In this document: positions 51,792 to 63,508 of the stretch, one piece after another
How positions within the stretch are numbered: the stretch's first letter is position 1
Layout of the letters: the number at the start of each line of letters is the position of its first letter
Origin: Opitutaceae bacterium EW11
Lineage (GTDB): Bacteria; Verrucomicrobiota; Verrucomicrobiia; Opitutales; Opitutaceae
Length of the DNA: 64,000 nt
NCBI GenBank assembly: GCA_003054665.1
Contig: QAYY01000002.1
Location: forward strand, 248,001-312,000
Direction of reading: 5' to 3'
Notes under the pieces: model-generated
What the model was told of the DNA's origin: nothing
The model's input: only the letters and a program-made list of their open reading frames with translations
The model's database searches: none
Made by a program: the position numbers and the translations under genes

Positions 51792-53897
51792 ATGAGATGC
51801 TGGCTCCGCCTCATGCTGACGGCCCTGCTTGCGTCGTCGGCGTTCGCGGCCGCCCCGAAGCGGCCGATCACCCACGAGGACGTGTGGCTCATGCGCCGTC
51901 TCGGAGCGCCGATCGTGAGCCCCGACGGCAAGTGGGCCGTTCTGCCCGTCACCGAGCCTTCGTACGACCCCAGGGCGCAGGTCAGCGACATCTGGCTCGT
52001 CTCGCTTTCGGCAAACCGTCCGCCGCGCAAGATCACCTCAACTGCGGAAGCCGAGTCCGGCGTCGCCTGGAGTGCGGACAGCCGCAAAATCGCTTTTTCC
52101 ACCCGCCGTGCCGGCGATGAGGTTCCGCAGATCTATGCCCTGGATCTTTCCGGCGGCGGTGAAGCGGAACGGTTGACGCAACTTTCCACCGGAGCGCGCC
52201 AGCCGCGGTGGAGCCCGGACGGCAAACGCATCCTGTACGTGAGCGACGTGTATCCGGGATTGGGTGACGAAGCGAACCGTGCGCGATTGCGTTCGCAGAG
52301 GGAACGGAAGTATCACGCGCGGGTTTTCGAGGGTTTTCCGATCCGGCATTGGGACCGCTGGCTCGACGAGCGCCGCCCGCATCTTTTCGTCCAGGAGGCG
52401 AGGGCGGGAGCGCCCGCAAAAGACATCCTGGAGGGCACCGAGCTGGTGAAGCAGCCCGGCTACGGCGGACGCTTGACGCAGTCGGAGGAGGAATTGCCGG
52501 CGGTGTGGACGCCGGACGGCAGCTCCGTCCTGTTTGTGGCGTCGCTGAATCGCAACGGGACCGCCTACTCCGAGCTCTACACGTACCTGTTCCTCGTTTC
52601 GGCCGAGGGCGGAGAACCGAAGCGGCTGACCGAAGGCACCGCCACGTACGGGACGCCTGTATTCGCACCGGACGGACACTCCTTTGTCGTGGCGGTCACC
52701 CCCGCGGCCACCAACTACGTCTACAATCTCGCCCGGCTCACGCGGTTTGTCTGGCCCTTCGATGCCGAGAAAACAGTCGTGTTGACGCTCGATTTCGACC
52801 GCGACCCGGATGTGCCGGTGATCTCGGGGGACAGCACGACAGTGTACTTCACGGCCGAAGAGGCCGGGCTGGAAAAGATCTACAGCGTCTCGATCGACGG
52901 CGGACCGGTGACGACGGAATACAGTCCGCCTGCGGGAGTCGTCACGCGGCTGGCGGGGGGCGGCCTCGGGCAGGCTTTCCAGCTCGTGGCGCTGTGGGAT
53001 TCTTCGACGACGCCCCAGGAACTCTACGCCTTCACCCCGGGCGATCCGAAGCCGCATCCACTGACACGGTTCAACGTCGATCGCGCCGCGGACTTGGACC
53101 TGTTTCCCGCGGAGCACTTCTGGATCCAGACCAACCGTGGCCAGCGCATTCACAGCATGCTGGTTCGACCCGCGGGGTTTGACCCGACGAAGAAGTATCC
53201 CGTCCTCGCCGTGATGCACGGCGGCCCGAACATGATGATCCGCGATAGCTTCGGGGTTCGGTGGAATTACCATCTCCTCGCCGGCAACCGGTATTTGGTT
53301 GTCCTCACGAACTACACCGGCTCGACGGGATTCGGAGAGGCGTTTTCGCAGGCGATCCAGGGCGACCCGCTGCGCGGTCCCGCGGAGGACGTGAACGACG
53401 CGGTCGACGAAGTGGTGCGCCGGTTCGCCTTTGCCGACGGTGAGCACCAGGCGGCGCTCGGGGCGAGTTACGGCGGACATCTGGCAAACTGGCTGGAAGC
53501 AACGACGCGCCGCTATCGCTGCCTCGTCGCTCATGCCGCCCTCGTGAATCTCGAATCGCAGTGGGCCACCAGCGACGAGGTGTACGGCCGGGAAATCGCC
53601 AACGGCGGACCGATCTGGCAGCAAGGTGCGCCGTGGCGGGAACAGAATCCGGTGCGCCTGGTTGGGAACCAAGCGGCAGGAACCGGTTGGCTGACGCCGA
53701 TGCTCGTCACCGCCGGAGAAAACGATTTTCGCGTCCCGCTGAACAACGCGCTCGAGACGTGGACGTATCTCCAGCGTCTGCAGGTTCCGAGCCGGCTGGT
53801 CCTGTTTCCGGATGAGAACCACTGGATCAGCAAAGGCGAAGACAGCCGCTACTGGTACGGAGAACTGCAGGATTGGCTCACGCGCTGGATGAAGTAG
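51792..53897 (+). CDS. Secreted S9 family (prolyl oligopeptidase) peptidase
   Basis: 701 residues. A signal peptide (RCWLRLMLTALLASSAFAA) is followed by a WD40-like beta-propeller (about 30-390, repeated SPDGK/WSPDGK/TPDGS turns) and a C-terminal alpha/beta hydrolase. The triad is visible: Ser in LGASYGGHL (near 558), Asp in GENDFRVPL (near 643) and His in DENHW (near 676). It should cleave peptides in the periplasm, likely dipeptidyl or acylaminoacyl type. Confidence 0.93.
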   Translation: MRCWLRLMLTALLASSAFAAAPKRPITHEDVWLMRRLGAPIVSPDGKWAVLPVTEPSYDPRAQVSDIWLVSLSANRPPRKITSTAEAESGVAWSADSRKIAFSTRRAGDEVPQIYALDLSGGGEAERLTQLSTGARQPRWSPDGKRILYVSDVYPGLGDEANRARLRSQRERKYHARVFEGFPIRHWDRWLDERRPHLFVQEARAGAPAKDILEGTELVKQPGYGGRLTQSEEELPAVWTPDGSSVLFVASLNRNGTAYSELYTYLFLVSAEGGEPKRLTEGTATYGTPVFAPDGHSFVVAVTPAATNYVYNLARLTRFVWPFDAEKTVVLTLDFDRDPDVPVISGDSTTVYFTAEEAGLEKIYSVSIDGGPVTTEYSPPAGVVTRLAGGGLGQAFQLVALWDSSTTPQELYAFTPGDPKPHPLTRFNVDRAADLDLFPAEHFWIQTNRGQRIHSMLVRPAGFDPTKKYPVLAVMHGGPNMMIRDSFGVRWNYHLLAGNRYLVVLTNYTGSTGFGEAFSQAIQGDPLRGPAEDVNDAVDEVVRRFAFADGEHQAALGASYGGHLANWLEATTRRYRCLVAHAALVNLESQWATSDEVYGREIANGGPIWQQGAPWREQNPVRLVGNQAAGTGWLTPMLVTAGENDFRVPLNNALETWTYLQRLQVPSRLVLFPDENHWISKGEDSRYWYGELQDWLTRWMK

Positions 53898-53969
53898 CTG
53901 CGCCGCTTCGGGCTGGCGTCGGTTTCCGCGGTTGCGCCGCGCTTATTCGCCTGTTCACTCGCGGACGTT

Positions 53970-55271
53970 TTGCCGCCCCAAGCCCCGAGTCCCGACGCGC
54001 CTTTGCCCACGAAAGCACGGCGCGAGCAGATCACGGCCCATCAATGGAAATCCGGCCTGGCCGCCTGGCTTGGCTGGACCTTCGACGGGCTCGACATGCA
54101 CCTCTACACGCTGGTCGCGGCGCCGTTCGTGGCGGAGTTGATCCGCTCTTCGAGCACGACCGATCCCATGGTCGGGCGGTACGGATCGATCATCCAGGGC
54201 GCGTTCCTTCTTGGCTGGGCGTTGGGTGGCGGTTTTTTCGGACGGCTGGGAGACACGCTCGGGCGGTCGAGAGCGCTCAGTCTGACGGTGCTGACGTATG
54301 CGCTTTTCACCGGGCTGTCCTTTTTCGCCCAACGATGGGAGCACCTGATGGTTTTCCGTTTCTTGTCCGCCCTCGGCATCGGCGGCGAATGGGCGGTCGG
54401 CGCTTCGCTGTTGGCCGAGACCTGGCCGGTGCGCTGGCGGCCCTGGATCGCCGCCGTGCTTCAGACGGGCGTCAACGTCGGCATTCTCCTGGCGTGCCTG
54501 GCGAATCTTCTGCTGGCCGACTCTCCGCCGCGCTGGATCTTTCTCGTCGGGGTCCTGCCGGCCGTATTGGTTTTCTGGATCCGCCGTGCCGTCCCGGAGA
54601 CGGAAACGTGGAAGGCCGCGAAAGCGGCGAGCGCGCAGCACGATCCCGGGGTGAGGGAGCTTTTCCGAGGCGAGGCGCGCCGGATCACGTGGGCCGTGCT
54701 GGCTGTTTGCGCGGTTTCGCTCACCGCACACTGGGCCTTCATGTTCTGGCATCAGCAGCAGCTCCGGAATCTCCCGGAGGTGCTCGGTTGGTCGGCCCAG
54801 GCGAAGAACCGCCTCGCAAGCCAGGCGATGTACCTCGTGATTCTCTCCTCCATCGTCGGCAATTTCGCTGCCGCGGCGTTTTCGAGGGTTTGGGGTTATC
54901 GGCGCACAATTGCGGTGATGAGCCTAGGCTATTTGGCGGCGGTCACCTGTGCTTACGGTGTGCCGCGAGATTACGCGGTGCTTCTGGTCTGGCTCCCGAT
55001 CATCGGCTTTTTCCAGGGTCTTTTTGCGCTCTACACGATGTACCTGCCGCCGCTCTTTCCCGTCCTGCTGCGGACGACAGGCGCCGGCTTTTGCTACAAC
55101 ATCGGTCGGATATTCGCCGCAGTCGGCACGGTCTTTTTTGGCCTCTTCTCCAAGGTGGGAGACTATCGCACCGCGCTTTTGTACGCGGGCCTGCTCTTTC
55201 TGCCCGCGGCGGGGTTGGCGCTGTTGTTGCCCGACATAGCGCGCGACCAAGGCCGGTCGAGCGCGGCGTAA
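53970..55271 (+). CDS. MFS transporter (metabolite:H+ symporter type)
   Basis: 433 residues from a TTG at 53970. The frame is open back to the peptidase stop at 53897 with no ATG or GTG, so the start is not certain. Twelve helices can be traced. GWTFDGLDMHLY in helix 1, GRLGDTLGRSRAL in loop 2-3 and FLSALGIGGEWAVGASLLAE in helix 4-5 are MFS signatures, closest to the sialate/aromatic-acid/metabolite symporters. A substrate cannot be named. It is close to and same-strand with the peptidase, so a peptide-derived substrate is possible. Confidence 0.88.
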   Translation: MPPQAPSPDAPLPTKARREQITAHQWKSGLAAWLGWTFDGLDMHLYTLVAAPFVAELIRSSSTTDPMVGRYGSIIQGAFLLGWALGGGFFGRLGDTLGRSRALSLTVLTYALFTGLSFFAQRWEHLMVFRFLSALGIGGEWAVGASLLAETWPVRWRPWIAAVLQTGVNVGILLACLANLLLADSPPRWIFLVGVLPAVLVFWIRRAVPETETWKAAKAASAQHDPGVRELFRGEARRITWAVLAVCAVSLTAHWAFMFWHQQQLRNLPEVLGWSAQAKNRLASQAMYLVILSSIVGNFAAAAFSRVWGYRRTIAVMSLGYLAAVTCAYGVPRDYAVLLVWLPIIGFFQGLFALYTMYLPPLFPVLLRTTGAGFCYNIGRIFAAVGTVFFGLFSKVGDYRTALLYAGLLFLPAAGLALLLPDIARDQGRSSAA

Positions 55272-55382
55272 GCGCGCAGTCTGACTGGCTCCATCAGGGA
55301 CGTAGTCGGTGGTGCCGGCCCGCCGCTGTTGCCCTTGCGATAGGCGCGTTTCGAACTCCTGTCGGAGATCGCTGCAGATATC

Positions 55383-55724
55383 TCAGCCCGGGGGCCAGGA
55401 CATCTGGCGCTTGGCCAGCATGTGCACGTGAAGGTGCGGGACAGACTCCGACGCGTCGGGACCGTGATTGATCACCAGACGGAAACCGCGCTCGAGATTG
55501 AGTTTCTTCGCGATTGCACCAGCCGTGACGAGCAGGTGGCCGAGGATCGGTTCGTCGGCCGCAGAGGCGTCGCCGATGCGTGCGATCACCTTTTTGGGCA
55601 CGATCAACAGGTGCACGGGAGCTTGTGGCTCAATGTCGTGAATCACGATGCAGCGGTCGTCCTCGTATTCGATCTTCGAGGGGATCTCCCGGTCGATGAT
55701 CTTCTGAAATATCGTTTTCGCCAT
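55383..55724 (-). CDS. HIT-family nucleotide-binding hydrolase
   Basis: 113 residues with TIFQKIIDREIPSKIEYEDD, HDIEPQAPVHLLIVPKK and the histidine triad VPHLHVHMLAKRQMSWPPG. It is of the HINT/PKCI group, purine nucleoside phosphoramidases. It converges on the MFS gene. Confidence 0.96.
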   Translation of the reverse strand: MAKTIFQKIIDREIPSKIEYEDDRCIVIHDIEPQAPVHLLIVPKKVIARIGDASAADEPILGHLLVTAGAIAKKLNLERGFRLVINHGPDASESVPHLHVHMLAKRQMSWPPG

Positions 55725-55813
55725 GGGAAGAATGCCAGTGGACCTAGATCGTCTCTAGCGAGTCGCCGGAACGGATCGGCGCAAGCGCAGAGTTCGCCCC
55801 GCACGGCGGCGCT

Positions 55814-56317
55814 CTAGACAAAGATCAGCTGCAGCTCGGCGCTCGCGGAGGTGCGGGAGGCGGCGAGATCACGGATGAAGGCGAGCGTGTCCTCGTATTC
55901 GCGCTGACGCCGCTCGGTCTTCCGCTTCTCCGGAGGGAGCAGGGCGGGGCGGAGGTTCGTCACGAGCAAGGTGGACGAGCGAAACCGCGCGAGCGACTTG
56001 AGCCCGATCATCAATTCGGTGCGGGCAAAGAGCGGGGTGGCGGATTCAAGCGTTCGCGCCGCGTCCCAGTGAAAGAAGCCGTGGTCCGGTTTTTGGTGAA
56101 ACAGCTTTTCGAGGAGGCGGGCCGCCGCGTTGGCAAAAGCGGCGTCGTACTTGGTCGCGAGTTCCGGATGCGCGGTGGTTTGCTGCTCGAGTTCCGAAAG
56201 GCTGAACGCGATCGCCTCCTTGATCTGGTTAGCCAAGTACAGATCGCTGCCAGTCACCTGGGCGAACAACGAGTTGACGAAGTGCAGCCGTGCCAGGTCT
56301 TCGGGATCTCGAACCAT
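55814..56317 (-). CDS. Conserved-looking alpha-helical protein, unknown
   Basis: 167 residues, mostly helical, charged, no signal peptide or membrane segment. Segments such as LYLANQIKEAIAFSLSELEQQ and EKRKTERRQREYEDTLAFIRDLAAS suggest a coiled or bundle form. The frame is intact and lies in a gap between HIT and pabA-like genes on the same strand. I do not recognise a family. Confidence 0.6.
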   Translation of the reverse strand: MVRDPEDLARLHFVNSLFAQVTGSDLYLANQIKEAIAFSLSELEQQTTAHPELATKYDAAFANAAARLLEKLFHQKPDHGFFHWDAARTLESATPLFARTELMIGLKSLARFRSSTLLVTNLRPALLPPEKRKTERRQREYEDTLAFIRDLAASRTSASAELQLIFV

Positions 56318-56408
56318 TGGATACCGCTAATGACCCCGAATGTTCTCCGGTCCAAGCAGAAGCTTTGCCGCAGCGCGCGACAGACTCGGCTGCCTTGAAG
56401 CGCGGAGC

Positions 56409-56975
56409 TCAGTTGAGCTCGAGGAAGTTTTTCAGGATGCGCATCCCATCCTGGGTCGCGATGCTCTCCGGGTGGAACTGGACGCCCCAGATCGGAAGGG
56501 TCTTGTGGCGAAGCCCCATGATCTCGCCCTCGGCCGTCTCGGCGGTGATCTCCAGGCAGTCGGGCAACGTCTTTCGCTCGACCAAGAGCGAGTGGTAACG
56601 CGTTGCGGCGAAGCCCTGGGGCATGCCGTGAAAAACGTCCGTGTCCTTGTGCAGAATCGGCGACGTCTTTCCATGCATCAGCCGGTCGGCCCGAATCACG
56701 TGTCCGCCGAAGTAGTGGCCGATCGACTGGTGGCCGAGGCATACGCCGAAAATGGGCTTCTTGCCTTTGAACGCCTCGATGATGTCGAGGGTGACGCCGG
56801 CTTCGCGCGGCGAGCACGGGCCCGGCGACAGGAGAACGCGGTCCGGATTCAGCGCCACGGCTTCGGCCGGCGTGATCTCGTTGTTGCGGTAGATGCGCTG
56901 CTCCACGCCCAACTGGCCGAAATATTGGACGAGGTTGTAGGTGAAAGAATCGTAGTTATCGATGACGAGCAGCAC
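56409..56975 (-). CDS. pabA: Glutamine amidotransferase component of anthranilate/aminodeoxychorismate synthase
   Basis: 188 residues, class I amidotransferase: [33 protein letters not shown], the nucleophile in [16 protein letters not shown] (near 80) and [13 protein letters not shown]. Such proteins supply ammonia to TrpE or PabB. Which one cannot be told, since neither partner is near; trpG is equally fitting. Confidence 0.9.
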   Translation of the reverse strand: MLLVIDNYDSFTYNLVQYFGQLGVEQRIYRNNEITPAEAVALNPDRVLLSPGPCSPREAGVTLDIIEAFKGKKPIFGVCLGHQSIGHYFGGHVIRADRLMHGKTSPILHKDTDVFHGMPQGFAATRYHSLLVERKTLPDCLEITAETAEGEIMGLRHKTLPIWGVQFHPESIATQDGMRILKNFLELN

Positions 56976-57051
56976 GGGCGGATTAACCGTCGGATTGACA
57001 GAACGGTCAAGCGCGGCGCCCTAGTGAGGCGCACACAGCCCGATTCGCGCC

Positions 57052-58185
57052 ATGCCCGCACACTTCCAGCTGCTCAAGACCGATACCGCCACGGCCGCCC
57101 GCCGAGGTCGGCTGCGGACGCGCCACGGCGTCATCGAGACGCCGATCTTCATGCCCGTGGGCACGCAGGGCACCGTCAAAGCCGTTACGCCCGCGCATCT
57201 GAAGGAGATCGGCGCCCAAATCATCCTCGGCAACACGTACCACCTGAATCTGCGGCCCGGGAGCGATCTGATCCGCGAGCTGGGCGGACTGCACGGCTTC
57301 ATGGGCTGGAACGGCCCGATCCTGACCGACAGCGGCGGTTTTCAGGTATTCAGCCTGGCGAAGCTGCGCGACATACGGGATGACGGTGTGGCGTTTCAGT
57401 CGCACATCGACGGAGCGAGCCTGTTCCTCGGACCGCGCGAGGTGATGAAGATCCAGGAAAACCTCGGAAGCGACATCGCGATGGTGCTGGACGAGTGTCC
57501 GCCCTGGCCGTGCGAGCGTGCAGCCTGTGTCGAAGCCGTGGCGAGGAGCTACCGCTGGGCGCAGCAGTGCAAGCGGATCGCCGAGGACTCCGGATTTCTC
57601 GGTTCGGGGCATCACGTGTTTGCGATCGTGCAAGGGTCGACATTCGACGATCTGCGGCGGGAGGCGGCGGAGTCGCTCGCGGCTCTGGATTTCCCCGGTT
57701 ACGCCGTCGGCGGCGTGAGCGTCGGCGAACCCGAGCCGGAAATGCTGAAACAGGTGGGCGCGACCACGCCGTTCATGCCGGCGGACAAGCCGCGCTACAC
57801 GATGGGCCTGGGCACTCCGCCGCAGCTTCTGAAGATGATCGCGCTCGGCGTGGACATGTTCGATTGCGTCCTGCCGACGCGCGTGGCGCGCAACGGCCTG
57901 GTCTTCACGCCGGACGGGCCGATCAATCTCCGCAACGAGCGTTTCCGGACCGATCCGAAGCCGATCGCAGAGAGTATCCAGAACTATACGACGAACTTTT
58001 CACGCGCTTATCTCCGGCACCTGACGCTCGCGAACGAGATGCTGAGCGGAACCCTGCTCACCATCCACAACCTGCACTTTTTCCTCGATCTCATGGCGCA
58101 GGCGCGGGCCCACATCGAAGCGGGCGATTACGGCCCCTGGCATCGCGCCTGGATCGAGCGTTACGAGGCGGATCAGGAAGGCTGA
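57052..58185 (+). CDS. tgt: Queuine tRNA-ribosyltransferase lacking zinc cysteines
   Basis: 377 residues, TIM barrel. Catalytic features are kept: DSGGFQVFSLAKL (general Asp near 93), DECPPWPC, and the nucleophile Asp in GVDMFDCVLPTRVARNG (near 270). It exchanges guanine-34 of GUN-anticodon tRNAs for preQ1. In known bacterial Tgt a CxCxxC motif precedes the (Y/F)SRAYLxHL segment and binds zinc with a later His. Here that place reads SIQNYTTNFSRAYLRHL: the three Cys positions are Ser308, Gln310 and Thr313. The later HNLHFF is kept. Confidence 0.93.
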   Translation: MPAHFQLLKTDTATAARRGRLRTRHGVIETPIFMPVGTQGTVKAVTPAHLKEIGAQIILGNTYHLNLRPGSDLIRELGGLHGFMGWNGPILTDSGGFQVFSLAKLRDIRDDGVAFQSHIDGASLFLGPREVMKIQENLGSDIAMVLDECPPWPCERAACVEAVARSYRWAQQCKRIAEDSGFLGSGHHVFAIVQGSTFDDLRREAAESLAALDFPGYAVGGVSVGEPEPEMLKQVGATTPFMPADKPRYTMGLGTPPQLLKMIALGVDMFDCVLPTRVARNGLVFTPDGPINLRNERFRTDPKPIAESIQNYTTNFSRAYLRHLTLANEMLSGTLLTIHNLHFFLDLMAQARAHIEAGDYGPWHRAWIERYEADQEG

Positions 58186-58302
58186 CCGGGCGAGGAGGCG
58201 GCCAGGCTCGTCCTTGGCCGTCGCGAGCCTACGGCCGCTCCCGGTGCCGCTGGTCCCGTTCGCGCCGGCCGACAGGCCTTTGGTGTCAAAATCCTGGATA
58301 CG

Positions 58303-58331
58303 AAAAAGCCCGCGAGCCGAAGCTCGCGGGC
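58303..58331 (-). terminator. Rho-independent terminator of the minus-strand outer-membrane protein gene
   Basis: A perfect 10-bp stem (58308-58317 with 58322-58331) closed by a UUCG tetraloop on the minus strand, followed by five T residues on that strand. On the + strand it could also help end tgt. Confidence 0.9.
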
Positions 58332-58362
58332 CGAGAGTCCAACGTTCTAGGTCGAGTTCCGC

Positions 58363-58977
58363 TTAGAACTTGTAGGTCACGCCGCCGGCGAGGCCGCGGT
58401 CGCCGCCCTCAAAGAGGGAAGCGCTGAGGAAGGCGCCGATCTGACGGGTGAAGAAATAACGGCCCGTCACGGTGCCATCCCAGTAGTCGGCGTCGTTGCC
58501 GCGCTTGAAGTCGGAGTTGTAGCCGACGCTGCCCGACACAGAGAGAGCGGTCGTCACCTGATACTCGAGGCCCGCGAACGTGGCCCAGGTGTAGCGCGCG
58601 TCATGCGGAGCCCAGTAGCGTCCCACCGTCACGCCGCCGAAGGGCTTCAGCCCCTTTCCGGCGTCGAGATAATAGATGCCGGACACGTCCAGCGTATTCG
58701 AATGGGCAGCACCGTGCCCCTTGATCCAGTTGTAGCTGTAATCGAGGGCGACATCGATGTTGGCGACCACTGGCAGGTTCACGGTCAGACCCGTGGCTTC
58801 CTGGTCGTGGCTCGTGCCGCGGATGTCGACGAGACCGAAGCCGGCTTCGACGTAGCGATAGCCGAGCACGCCCGACGATCCTTCAGACGCCGGATTCTCC
58901 GGAGCGGTCTGAGCGAAGACACTGGAAGCCGCGACGGCAGCCGCGAGCACGCCAACGATTTTCGTAATCGTATTCAT
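58363..58977 (-). CDS. Outer-membrane beta-barrel protein
   Basis: 204 residues from the ATG at 58977. The signal peptide NTITKIVGVLAAAVAASSVFAQ is clear. The mature part alternates short amphipathic strands (GYRYVEAGFGLVDI, VNLPVVANIDVALDYSYNW, LSVSGSVGYNSDF, TVTGRYFFTRQIGAFLSASL) and ends in GGVTYKF, a C-terminal Phe typical for BAM-recognised barrels. It is probably an 8-10-stranded OmpA/OmpW-like barrel. It has its own terminator. Confidence 0.85.
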   Translation of the reverse strand: MNTITKIVGVLAAAVAASSVFAQTAPENPASEGSSGVLGYRYVEAGFGLVDIRGTSHDQEATGLTVNLPVVANIDVALDYSYNWIKGHGAAHSNTLDVSGIYYLDAGKGLKPFGGVTVGRYWAPHDARYTWATFAGLEYQVTTALSVSGSVGYNSDFKRGNDADYWDGTVTGRYFFTRQIGAFLSASLFEGGDRGLAGGVTYKF

Positions 58978-59191
58978 TTTTTGTATTCTGTAGTTCTGTA
59001 GTTCCCCCGTGGATATCCCGCGGGGATGGACGAAGACATGCGGCGCGCCGCGGCGTTCAATAAAAATAGTTTTACACGCCGACGGAACAAATCCGGGGGG
59101 GCGGGGTAGGGCGCGCCCCGACATTCGGCCCCGGTGCGGTCACCGCGGTTTTGCTGGCCAAGCGGCCGGGTTTTTGCACGGTGGCCGGCAT

Positions 59192-60118
59192 ATGCGCATC
59201 CTCGTAACTGGTGGCGCGGGCTTCCTTGGCTCGCATCTGTGCGAACGGCTGATCGAACAGGGCAACGAGGTGATCTGCCTCGACAACTTCTTTACGGGCC
59301 GGAAAGAGAACATCACCCACCTCCTCCCTAATCCTCGTTTCGAGCTGGTGCGGCACGACGTGATCGACCCGTTCAAGTTCGAGGTCGACCAGATCTACAA
59401 CCTAGCTTGTCCGGCCTCGCCGCCGCACTACCAGTACAACCCGATCAAGACGACGAAGACGTCCGTCATGGGAGCGATCAATTGCCTCGGGTTGGCGAAA
59501 CGGGTGAAAGCCCGGGTGTTCCAGGCCAGCACGTCCGAAGTCTACGGCGATCCCCAGGTTCACCCGCAAACGGAGGACTACTGGGGCCACGTCAATCCTA
59601 TCGGGCGCCGTTCCTGCTACGACGAGGGCAAGCGCTGCGCGGAAACGCTCTTCTTCGACTACCACCGCGAGAACAAGGTCGATATCCGGGTTATCCGCAT
59701 TTTCAATACCTACGGACCGCGCATGCTGGCGAACGACGGGCGCGTCGTATCGAATTTCATCGTACAGGCGTTGAAGGGCGAGGATCTCACGGTGTACGGC
59801 GACGGCTCGCAGACGCGGTCGTTCTGTTTCGTCGACGACCTGGTCGAAGGTTTCATCCGGTTCATGAACCAGACGGAAACGGTCGGGCCGATGAACCTGG
59901 GCAACCCGGGCGAGTTCACGATGCTCGAACTGGCCGAACTCGTGCTGAAGACGGTGGGTGGGAAAGCGAAGATCACGCACAAGCCCCTCCCGGCCGACGA
60001 CCCGAAGCAGCGCCGCCCCGACATTTCTCTGGCCCGCCGGGTCCTGAAGTGGGAGCCCAAGATTCCCCTGGAAGACGGCCTGAAGCGTACGGTCGCCTAC
60101 TTCAAGACGCAGGTTTAG
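59192..60118 (+). CDS. UDP-glucuronate decarboxylase (UDP-xylose synthase)
   Basis: 308 residues from the ATG at 59192. Extended SDR: the NAD loop [24 protein letters not shown], the STSEVYGDP Ser/Glu, and the catalytic Tyr-Lys in [11 protein letters not shown]. These match UXS proteins, which convert UDP-glucuronate to UDP-xylose for surface sugars. An open frame upstream has no plausible protein. Confidence 0.93.
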   Translation: MRILVTGGAGFLGSHLCERLIEQGNEVICLDNFFTGRKENITHLLPNPRFELVRHDVIDPFKFEVDQIYNLACPASPPHYQYNPIKTTKTSVMGAINCLGLAKRVKARVFQASTSEVYGDPQVHPQTEDYWGHVNPIGRRSCYDEGKRCAETLFFDYHRENKVDIRVIRIFNTYGPRMLANDGRVVSNFIVQALKGEDLTVYGDGSQTRSFCFVDDLVEGFIRFMNQTETVGPMNLGNPGEFTMLELAELVLKTVGGKAKITHKPLPADDPKQRRPDISLARRVLKWEPKIPLEDGLKRTVAYFKTQV

Positions 60119-60129
60119 GAAGCCAAAGA

Positions 60130-60185
60130 GCTGAATGTCTGAAGGACCGAAAGGCTGAGGCAATCAGCCTTTGGGCCGTTGGTCG
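60130..60185 (+). repeat. Octamer inverted-repeat element E (downstream of UDP-xylose synthase)
   Basis: Left arm of 8-base units CTGAATGT, CTGAAGGA, CCGAAAGG, CTGAGGCA (60130-60161). The right arm on the other strand reads CCGACCAA, CGGCCCAA, AGGCTGAT. The inner part is a perfect 8-bp hairpin (AAGGCTGA/TCAGCCTT). The design is the same as elements A-D but with an 8-base period. Confidence 0.6.
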
Positions 60186-60340
60186 GCGCTCCCGGCACCT
60201 CGCCGAGGTCGGTGGCCGGCGGCCGCTGTGCCTTTTTGGGGGATGATGCCCCGGACAGACCCGTGGCCGGCTTGTCCCCCGCTCTGGCCGATTTGTCGTT
60301 TGCCATGCCGCGGACCCCGGCTACACGTTAGAACCCTTTC

Positions 60341-63355
<3,015 letters not shown>

Positions 63356-63381
63356 GTCCGCCCGAGAGAGGGAACCTTTCG

Positions 63382-63409
63382 AAGGCGCGCCGTCCGGCGC
63401 GCCTTTTTT
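63382..63409 (+). terminator. Rho-independent terminator of secA
   Basis: An 8-bp perfect stem (63384-63391 with 63396-63403), extended by two A-T pairs, a 4-base loop and six T residues. Confidence 0.93.
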
Positions 63410-63508
63410 GCGAGCGGTTCGGGAGGATGGAGAACCCTCGAGCCGTCAGGCGGTGCGGGCCACATCCGGCTTGAGGAAGGCGGTGGCTTGGCCGAGGCTG
63501 CGAGCTTC

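Noticed and set aside
60115-60306. A 63-codon minus-strand frame starting MANDKSARAGDK between UXS and secA
   Set aside because: Low complexity, it runs into repeat element E and has no ribosome binding site; probably chance.
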